From: Xanthomonas indica
GTDB taxonomy: Bacteria; Pseudomonadota; Gammaproteobacteria; Xanthomonadales; Xanthomonadaceae
DNA length: 64,000 nt
Reading direction: 5' to 3'
Assembly: GCF_040529045.1 (NCBI RefSeq)
Contig: NZ_CP131914.1
Span: forward strand, 4,386,501-4,450,500
Shown here: piece by piece, positions 58,078 through 64,000 of the stretch
How positions within the stretch are numbered: the stretch's first letter is position 1
Layout: every line of letters begins with the position of its first letter
The notes under the pieces: model-generated
The model's input: only the letters and a program-made list of their open reading frames with translations
Told to the model about the DNA's origin: nothing
The model's database searches: none
Translations under genes and position numbers: made by a program

Positions 58078-58171
58078 GGTCCAGTGGTCTCCGCCCGCAG
58101 GGGGCGCGGGCATCGGCGCATAGCATCGCGTATCCGGGCGCCGCGGAAAACGCCCCCCGCCGGCGCCCGGT

Positions 58172-58810
58172 TCAGGCCTCGCCTTCCGGCTCCAGCGCCT
58201 TCACCAGCACCGCCGCCTGGGTGCGGCTGTGGCATTCGAGCTTCTTCAGGATCGCGGTGACGTGGACCTTGACGGTGTTCTCGGCCAGGCCCAGCTCGTA
58301 GGCGATCTGCTTGTTGAGCAGGCCGTCGGCCAGGCACAGCAGTACCCGGAACTGCTGCGGGGTCAGCTGCGCCAGGCGCGCGGCCAGCTGCGCGTCGGCC
58401 TCCGAGCGCGCCGCGGTCAGCGGCGGGAACCAGGTGCCGCCGTCGAGCACCGCCGCCACCGCGATGCCGATGGTCTCGGCCGGCGAGGACTTGGGGATGA
58501 AGCCGGCCGCGCCGAACTGCTGCGCGCGGCGGATCACCCGCGGGTGGTCGTTGGAGGAAATCACCACCACCGGCACGTCCGGACGCTCGCCGCGCACGTG
58601 CAGCAGGGCCGAGAAGCCGCGCGCGCCGGGCATGGCCAGGTCCAGCAGGATCAGGTCGGCATCGGCCTGCGCGGCCAGTGCGGCGTCCAGGGTGGCGGCG
58701 CTGGCCGCCTCCACCACCAGGGCGCGCGGCAAGGCCTGGCGCAGCGCGTGCAGCACGGCGGCGCGGAACAGCGGGTGGTCGTCGGCGACCAGGATCGTCG
58801 GGGCATCCAT
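58172..58810 (-). CDS. LuxR/NarL-type response regulator (AgmR/ErdR-like)
   Basis: A 212-residue two-component regulator from ATG at 58810. Residues 1-120 are a receiver: ILVADDHPLFRAAVLHALRQ with the acid pocket, LILLDLAMPGARGFSALLHV with the phosphoacceptor aspartate, and GAAGFIPKSSPAETI with the conserved lysine. Residues ~145-205 are a LuxR helix-turn-helix: LTPQQFRVLLCLADGLLNKQ, IAYELGLAENTVKVHVTAIL. The GFIPKSSP segment resembles the AgmR/ErdR/CrbR group, which pairs with NahK/ErcS-type hybrid kinases and controls alcohol or acetate use in Pseudomonas and Vibrio. The kinase at 54122 is the obvious partner although read from the opposite strand. Confidence 0.93.
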   Translation of the reverse strand: MDAPTILVADDHPLFRAAVLHALRQALPRALVVEAASAATLDAALAAQADADLILLDLAMPGARGFSALLHVRGERPDVPVVVISSNDHPRVIRRAQQFGAAGFIPKSSPAETIGIAVAAVLDGGTWFPPLTAARSEADAQLAARLAQLTPQQFRVLLCLADGLLNKQIAYELGLAENTVKVHVTAILKKLECHSRTQAAVLVKALEPEGEA

Positions 58811-59113
58811 GGGCGTGAGGCGGCTGGCAAGACGCCGCAACGCGGCGTCGGGTGGGCGCGGACAGCGCGCAGGACATGCAGTGTACGTGCGGCGCGGATG
58901 GATGCCGAGCGTGCGTGCAGCCTATCGGTCAGCGACGCAGCCGGTGGCGGCCATGGTCGAGCTGCGGGATGTCAACGCTGGCGCGTCACCCGGCGCAGCT
59001 CGGCGCGTTGCGCACTGGACACACGCATCGCAAGCGCCCACCCGCCACCGCCAACGGCAAGACGCCGACGGCCGCGTATTCAAGACCGGCACCACAATGG
59101 CCGATAAGACGGC
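58811..59113. other. Intergenic region between response regulator and diguanylate cyclase genes
   Basis: About 300 bp between divergent genes; must contain both promoters. No gene recognised. A six-codon frame (ATG 59098, MADKTA) overlaps the GTG start of the next gene and may couple its translation. Confidence 0.45.
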
Positions 59114-62100
59114 GTGATCGTCTCGCTCTCCAACCTGCTGGGCCGCCTGCCGCTGGCCGCGCGCTGCCTTCCCCTGTGCCTGGCGCTGGCGCCGACCGCG
59201 GCCGCCGCGGTGACGGCCAACGACGACGACCTGCCCAGCAGCCTGGAGCATTTCGGCCTGGACGAGGGCCTGTCGCAGCTGTCGATCAACGCCTTGCAGA
59301 GCGACGACCAGGGCTTCCTGTGGGTGGGCACGCAGGAGGGCCTGAACCGCTTCGACGGACATCTGTTCCGCGCCTACCGACGCGAACTCGGCAGCGACAG
59401 CCGGCAGAGCCTGCTGAGCAGCAGCATCGACAGCCTCGGCTTTGAGCCGAAAGGCACCCGCCTGTGGCTGGGCACCAACGATGCCGGCCTGGAAGTGATC
59501 GAGCTGGCCACCTGGCAACACCACCGCCTCGGCGCGAAGCAGGGCCTGTCGCACAACCGCATCACCCAGATCCTCATCGATCCGCAGGGCGGCGCGTGGC
59601 TGGGCACCGAACGCGGTGCGGACCGGGTCGAGACCGACCTGCAGCGGGCGCGTCCGCTGGGCGGCGATGCGCCGGTGGTGGGCCTGACCTGGATGCCGGA
59701 CGGCAAGCAACCGGTGGCGCTGGACCGGCAATGCCGGCTGTGGCGGCTGAGCCGCGACGCGCGCGAGGCACTGCCGGCGCCGCCCGGCATCGACGAATGC
59801 GTGGGCCTGCAGTCCGGCCCGGAAGGGCTGTGGCTGGCCTCGGCGCGCGGCGGGCTGTTCCAGCTCGATCCGCGTGGCGCGGTGCTGGCGCACTGGACGC
59901 CGGCGCAATTGCTGACCGGCGGCAGCGACCTCAGCGCGCTGATCCGGCTGCACGATGGCCGTGTGCTGGTCGGCACCACCAATGCCACGGTGACGCAACT
60001 GGACAGCGCGCGGCATGCGCCGCAGCGGCTCAGCTTCGACGTAGCGCCGAACAGCGCCATCATCCGCTTCTACCAGGCCCCCGACGGCACCTGGTGGATC
60101 GGCACCTACACCGCCGGGCTGTACCGGGTGCGGCCGTTGTCGGCGGTGATCCGCAACGACGAGGAGCGCGTCAGCGACACCCACGACTGGCCCAGCAGCA
60201 GCGTGCGCAGCATCTGGCGCGACGGCGAGCGCATGCTGATCGGCACCGACCAGGGGCTGCTGCTGCGCGACGGCAGCCGCGCCGCCTGGCGCGTGGTGCC
60301 GGGACTGGCCAGCCAGGCGATCCGCAGCATCGCCGCCGACCGCGACGGCTGGTGGCTGGGCACGCGCCAGGGGCTGTGGCGCCTGGACCGCAGCGGCGCA
60401 CTGCGGCGCCTGGGCGGGCTGGCCGACGAGCACATCAACGACCTGCTGCTGGAAGGGGACACGCTGTGGGTGGCCACCCGCCGCGGCCTGAGCCGCGTGG
60501 TCGGCGGCCAGGTGCGCAACGATCCGCGCTGGGCACCGCTGAACGGACACACCCTGACCCGGGTCTACCGCGACAGCGAAGGCACGCTGTGGATCGGCTG
60601 CAACGACTGCGGCGTGTGGCGCATGCGCAGCGGCCGTCCCGCCGAGCCCTACCGCCCGCGCGGCAGCACCCTGTATCCCTCGGTGTGGTCGCTGTACGAA
60701 CACGACGGCGTGCTGTGGGTGGGCACCTTCTCCGGCGGGCTGTACCGCATCGACCTCAAGCGCGACGTGGCACTGCGCTACAGCGACCGCGAGGGCCTCA
60801 GCAGCAACGTCATCTACACCATCCTGCCGGACCCGCAGGGGCGGCTGTGGCTGAGCACCAACAACGGCCTGAGCGTGCTCGACCCGCGCACCCGCATCGT
60901 GCAGAGCCTGGGCCGCCGCGACGGCCTGCAGAACCAGGAATACAACAGCGGCCGCGGCTATCGCGACGCACACGGCCTGCTGTACTTCGGCGGCACCCAG
61001 GGCGTGGACGTGATCGATCCCACGCGTCTGCCGCTGCGCAGCCCGCAGGCACGCGCGGTGCTCACCGACCTGCGCATCCTCAATGCCGGCGAGGACCGCA
61101 ACGGCAGCCAGAACCAGGCCGAGAGCGATGTGGTCTACGCGCAGCGCATCGCCCTGGACCACCGCGACAACGTGTTCACCCTCGGCATGACCGCGATCGA
61201 CTTCGCCGCGCCGGGCACCGCGCGCCTGCGCTACCGCGTCGACGGGTTGCAGAAGGGCTGGGTGTATCCGCAGACCGCGCACAGCGATTTCTCGGTCAGC
61301 CATCTGCCGCCGGACCGCTACACCCTGGTGGTGGAAGCGGCCGGACGCGACGGCCAGTTCGGCGCCGCGCGGCGGCTGCAGATCGAGGTGCTGCCACCGC
61401 CCTGGCGGCATCCGCTGGCCTACGCCGGCTACGTGCTGCTGGGGCTGGCGCTGCTCGGGCTGGTCTTGCATCGCGTGCGACGCACGGTCAACCGCGAGCG
61501 CGACATGGTGGAACTGCTGAACCTGACCGTGGCCGAGCGTACCCGCCAGCTCGAACGCGCCAACCAGCAACTGCTGCAGAGCAACGCGCGCCTGCAGGCG
61601 GCCACGCGCCTGGATCCGCTGACCCAGGTCGCCAACCGCCGCGAACTGCAGGACTGGCTGGCCCGCGAATGCCCGGCCCTGCTGGCGGCGCTGGACGACG
61701 GCAGCAGCGCCGATGCGCTGTACTTCTTCATGATCGACGTGGACAACTTCAAGCGCATCAACGACGACTACGGCCACCAGGCCGGCGACGCCGCGCTGGT
61801 GCACTGCGCCGATCGCCTGCGCGGACTGTGCGGCGAGCACGACCTGCTGGTGCGCTGGGGCGGCGAGGAGTTCCTGCTGGTCACGCGCCTGCCGCGCGAG
61901 GACGCCGCCAGCGACCTGGCCGAACGCCTGCGCGCGGCGGTGGCGACGCAGGGCTTCGCCCTGGCCGAGCGCGAACTGACCCTGACCTGCTCGATCGGTT
62001 TCGCACCGTGGCCGTTCGTTGCCGCGTGGCCGGCGCTGGGCGACTGGGAACAGAGCGTGGGCCTGGCCGACCGCTGCCTCTACGCCGCCAAGGGCGCCGG

Positions 62101-62248
62101 CAAGGACGCCTGGGTGGGGCTGGCACCGGGCGCGGCGCCGGACCGGCCGCGCCTGCATGCGCTGCTGGCCGGCGGCGCGCCGGAAGCACTGGGCGACAGC
62201 GTGCGCGTGCTGTGTTCGCCCGGGCGCCAGCCGCGCTTCGCGCGCTGA
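59114..62248 (+). CDS. Large sensor diguanylate cyclase (Reg_prop, Y_Y_Y, GGDEF)
   Basis: A 1044-residue membrane protein from GTG at 59114 (weak ribosome-binding site). Order: a signal sequence (LAARCLPLCLALAPTAAAA), periplasmic Reg_prop blades (DDQGFLWVGTQEGLNRFDG, DPQGGAWLGTERGADRV, DPQGRLWLSTNNGLSVLDP), a Y_Y_Y domain (LRYRVDGLQKGWVYP), a membrane helix (YAGYVLLGLALLGLVLHRV), a coiled coil, then GGDEF with DVDNFKRINDDYGHQAGD and RWGGEEFLL. It should make c-di-GMP in answer to a periplasmic signal. The inhibitory RxxD site reads GEHD, keeping the Asp but not the Arg. It shares architecture with 35996-39004 but the sequence is clearly divergent, so the two likely sense different cues. The extra C-terminal ~40 residues have no recognised motif. 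Confidence 0.93.
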   Translation: MIVSLSNLLGRLPLAARCLPLCLALAPTAAAAVTANDDDLPSSLEHFGLDEGLSQLSINALQSDDQGFLWVGTQEGLNRFDGHLFRAYRRELGSDSRQSLLSSSIDSLGFEPKGTRLWLGTNDAGLEVIELATWQHHRLGAKQGLSHNRITQILIDPQGGAWLGTERGADRVETDLQRARPLGGDAPVVGLTWMPDGKQPVALDRQCRLWRLSRDAREALPAPPGIDECVGLQSGPEGLWLASARGGLFQLDPRGAVLAHWTPAQLLTGGSDLSALIRLHDGRVLVGTTNATVTQLDSARHAPQRLSFDVAPNSAIIRFYQAPDGTWWIGTYTAGLYRVRPLSAVIRNDEERVSDTHDWPSSSVRSIWRDGERMLIGTDQGLLLRDGSRAAWRVVPGLASQAIRSIAADRDGWWLGTRQGLWRLDRSGALRRLGGLADEHINDLLLEGDTLWVATRRGLSRVVGGQVRNDPRWAPLNGHTLTRVYRDSEGTLWIGCNDCGVWRMRSGRPAEPYRPRGSTLYPSVWSLYEHDGVLWVGTFSGGLYRIDLKRDVALRYSDREGLSSNVIYTILPDPQGRLWLSTNNGLSVLDPRTRIVQSLGRRDGLQNQEYNSGRGYRDAHGLLYFGGTQGVDVIDPTRLPLRSPQARAVLTDLRILNAGEDRNGSQNQAESDVVYAQRIALDHRDNVFTLGMTAIDFAAPGTARLRYRVDGLQKGWVYPQTAHSDFSVSHLPPDRYTLVVEAAGRDGQFGAARRLQIEVLPPPWRHPLAYAGYVLLGLALLGLVLHRVRRTVNRERDMVELLNLTVAERTRQLERANQQLLQSNARLQAATRLDPLTQVANRRELQDWLARECPALLAALDDGSSADALYFFMIDVDNFKRINDDYGHQAGDAALVHCADRLRGLCGEHDLLVRWGGEEFLLVTRLPREDAASDLAERLRAAVATQGFALAERELTLTCSIGFAPWPFVAAWPALGDWEQSVGLADRCLYAAKGAGKDAWVGLAPGAAPDRPRLHALLAGGAPEALGDSVRVLCSPGRQPRFAR

Positions 62249-62264
62249 ACGCCGCCACCGCCGC

Positions 62265-63347
62265 TCAGCGCGGCGGTGCCTGCTGCATGCTGCTGCGCCA
62301 GGCGTCCAGGAACTGGCGCCGCTTCAGCGCATCCAGGTACACCAGCAACCCCGGGCCCAGCGCGATCGGGCGGAACGCCGCGGCGGCGGCCGGTCCCCCC
62401 TGGGCCACCCTGCCCGGCCGCGGCAGGATCGGCTGCAACCGCGCCTCGCGCGACAGCACCTGCTGTCCGCGTGGCGACAGCAGGTAGTCCAGGAAACATC
62501 GCGCCTCGGCCGCATGCGGGCTGTCGCGCGGGATCACCGCGGTACGCAGCGCCACCAGGGTGTAGTCCTCCGGCTGCACGATCGCCAGCGGCGCGCCGGC
62601 ATCGATGCGCGCCTGTGCATACGAGCCCAGCACGTTGTAGGCCAGCAGCAGCTCGCCGCGCGCGACCTTGTCCAGGAGCACGCCGGTGCGCTCCTCCAGC
62701 ACCACCTGGTTGTCGCCCATCGCCGCCAGCAGCGCCCCGGCCATGCTGCCGAGTTGGCTGTCCTGGGTCGCGAACAGGTAGCCCACGCCGCTGCGCTCCA
62801 CGTCGTAGGTGCCGATGCGTCCGCGCAGCGGCTGGCCCGGTGCGCGCAGCAGTTCCAGCAGGCGACGGCGGGTGCGCGGCACCTGCGCGGCCGGTAGCCG
62901 CGCGGTGTTGTAGACGATCGCCACCGGCTCGTAGCTGATGCCGAACAGTTCGTGCCGCCATTGCGCCCACGCCGGTAGCGCCTCGGTCTGCGGCGAACGG
63001 TGCGCCAGCGCGTGGCCGTCGTTCACCAGCTTGGTCTGCAGGTCCATGCTGGCGCTGATCAGCAGATCGGCGCAGCGCGGGCCCGGGCCCGGCCGTAGAT
63101 AGCGCTGGTAGATGTCCCAGGCGATCGCGTCCTGGTACACCACCTCGGTCTGTGGATGCAGACGCTGGTAATCGCCGATCACCGCGGCGAACACCTCGAT
63201 GTCGGTCGAGCCCTGGATGCACAGCTGCGCGCTGGCCGCGCCCTGTGCCGGGAAGCGGCGCACGTCGCCGGGCGCGGCCAGCGCGGCGCCTGCGAGCAGC
63301 ACGGTCAACAGCAGCGGCAGTCGGCACAGCAGCATGGGCAGGCTCAT
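62265..63347 (-). CDS. Periplasmic substrate-binding protein (ABC type)
   Basis: A 360-residue protein from ATG at 63347 with a Sec signal peptide (LLCRLPLLLTVLLAGAALAA). The mature part has the two-lobe periplasmic binding fold seen in iron- or thiosulfate-type extracellular binding proteins: QGSTDIEVFAAVIGDYQRLH, VVYQDAIAWDIYQRYL, CADLLISASMDLQTKLVNDG, FGISYEPVAIVYNTARL, GELLLAYNVLGSYAQARIDA, and FLDYLLSPRGQQVLSREARL. No permease or ATPase genes are next to it. Instead its ATG overlaps the stop of a histidine kinase gene, so it may act as the kinase's periplasmic ligand-sensing partner. Ligand unknown. Confidence 0.88.
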   Translation of the reverse strand: MSLPMLLCRLPLLLTVLLAGAALAAPGDVRRFPAQGAASAQLCIQGSTDIEVFAAVIGDYQRLHPQTEVVYQDAIAWDIYQRYLRPGPGPRCADLLISASMDLQTKLVNDGHALAHRSPQTEALPAWAQWRHELFGISYEPVAIVYNTARLPAAQVPRTRRRLLELLRAPGQPLRGRIGTYDVERSGVGYLFATQDSQLGSMAGALLAAMGDNQVVLEERTGVLLDKVARGELLLAYNVLGSYAQARIDAGAPLAIVQPEDYTLVALRTAVIPRDSPHAAEARCFLDYLLSPRGQQVLSREARLQPILPRPGRVAQGGPAAAAAFRPIALGPGLLVYLDALKRRQFLDAWRSSMQQAPPR

Positions 63348-64000
63348 GGATGCAACCTCGGCAGGTGCAGGCTGGCGATCAGGCCGCCGCCCACGCGATT
63401 GGACAGGTCGATGCGGCCGCCATGGGCCTCGACCACGCGCTTGACGATCGCCAGGCCCAGTCCGGCGCCGCCAGCGGCCGCACCCTCGCCGCGCACGAAG
63501 CGCTCGAACACGCGCTCGGCCTCGGCCGCGGCGATGCCGGGACCGTGGTCGGCCACGGTCACCACGCAGTCGCGCGCATTGCAGGTCAGCGCGACCTGCA
63601 GCGGGCCATCGCCGCCGTACTTGCAGGCGTTGTCGATCAGGTTCTTGATCGCCTCGCGCAACAGCAGCGCATCGCCGCGCACCAGCGCCGGTTCGCTGGC
63701 GACGGCCAGTTGCACGCGCGGCCGCGGCGCGGCCTGCGGCACGGCCTCGTGCAGCGCCTGGTGCAGCACCTCGGCCAGGTCGACGCTGGCATAGCGTTGC
63801 AGGTTCGAACGGTGGATCACGCTGGCATCGCTGAGCAACTGGTTGAGCAGGCGGCTCATGTGCGTGGCATTGCGCTCGATCGCCTCCAGGCTGCGGCGCA
63901 TCTCGTGCGGGTCGTCCTCGTCCAGCGCCAGTTGCGCCTGCGCGCGCAGCGCCGCCAGCGGCGTGCGCATCTGGTGCGCGGCTTCGGCCATGAACGCACG
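63344..64000 (-). CDS. Sensor histidine kinase, C-terminal part (runs off right edge)
   Basis: Only the catalytic 219 residues are in the window; the frame is open to base 64000. Seen: the H-box RAFMAEAAHQMRTPLAALRA, NATHMSRLLNQLLSDA, the N-box IKNLIDNACKYG, DHGPGIAAAEAERVFERFVR and the G2 box GAGLGLAIVKRVVEAHGGRI. The H-box wording (F-x-A-x-A-x-HQ-x-RTPL) resembles TctE/QseC-type kinases. Its stop overlaps the start of the periplasmic binding protein (ATGA), so the two are cotranscribed with the kinase first. The sensor region and response regulator are outside the window, to the right. Confidence 0.93.
   Translation of the reverse strand, partial: RAFMAEAAHQMRTPLAALRAQAQLALDEDDPHEMRRSLEAIERNATHMSRLLNQLLSDASVIHRSNLQRYASVDLAEVLHQALHEAVPQAAPRPRVQLAVASEPALVRGDALLLREAIKNLIDNACKYGGDGPLQVALTCNARDCVVTVADHGPGIAAAEAERVFERFVRGEGAAAGGAGLGLAIVKRVVEAHGGRIDLSNRVGGGLIASLHLPRLHP

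Noticed and set aside
58922-62158. A 1078-codon minus-strand open frame antisense to the second diguanylate cyclase
   Set aside because: Same shadow composition; the plus-strand frame has a signal peptide, propeller repeats and a GGEEF domain.

Overview
The window is a high-GC bacterial chromosome segment (roughly two thirds G+C) whose gene content, operon orders and repeat families point to Xanthomonas or a close relative in the Xanthomonadaceae (Gammaproteobacteria). Supporting signs are the pcm-tolC pair, the DUF6434 and DUF5713 proteins, a TonB receptor of the family common in this group, large Reg_prop/Y_Y_Y/GGDEF proteins, and two palindromic repeat families typical of these genomes (a gtgggagcggcttcagccgc type and a cttctcccgnggggagaagg type). 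I cannot fix the species. No rRNA, tRNA, prophage, CRISPR array or intact insertion sequence was seen.

Layout. 1-0.9 kb: 5' part of mpl (murein recycling), with a repeat element inserted in frame. 1.4-8.2 kb: adenylate kinase, PPi-dependent phosphofructokinase, a proton-pumping pyrophosphatase and a soluble pyrophosphatase, interspersed with three small proteins; together they look like a pyrophosphate/adenylate energy neighbourhood. 8.3-10.7 kb: an HDOD protein, a decayed IS21-type istB fragment, and a PEP mutase/isocitrate lyase family gene of different base composition. 11-18 kb: TonB-dependent receptor, AraC regulator, a membrane winged-helix/beta-propeller regulator and a small ion channel. 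18.3-26.2 kb: thiC under a TPP riboswitch, a soluble chemoreceptor-like protein, a BCCT transporter and gamma-glutamyltransferase.

26.4-35.8 kb is the centrepiece: one co-directional ilvC-ilvG-ilvM-ilvA-leuA-leuC-(small ORF)-leuD-leuB operon for isoleucine, valine and leucine synthesis. It is preceded by a leader peptide with a Leu/Val/Ile/Thr codon run and an intrinsic terminator, which is a classic attenuator. A palindromic repeat element sits between ilvM and ilvA, and a 59-codon ORF is wedged between leuC and leuD with stop/start overlaps on both sides.

36-42.1 kb: a large sensor diguanylate cyclase, then a TetR regulator with a tandem upstream repeat, pcm and the outer-membrane efflux gene tolC. 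42.5-47.5 kb: envelope genes (waaA, lpxL, an O-antigen ligase/polymerase-type protein, a GT4 glycosyltransferase and a small zinc-finger protein). 47.7-58.8 kb: an XRE regulator, malic enzyme maeB, dicarboxylate carrier dctA, a phosphate-type porin, a hybrid sensor kinase, five tandem ~190 bp repeat units, a DUF5713 protein and a LuxR-type response regulator; the maeB/dctA pair suggests C4-dicarboxylate use. 59.1-64 kb: a second large sensor diguanylate cyclase and a histidine kinase (cut by the right edge) overlapping a periplasmic binding protein gene.

Start sites were chosen from ribosome-binding sites, signal peptides and family lengths. All function calls come from reading motifs by eye, without database searches.
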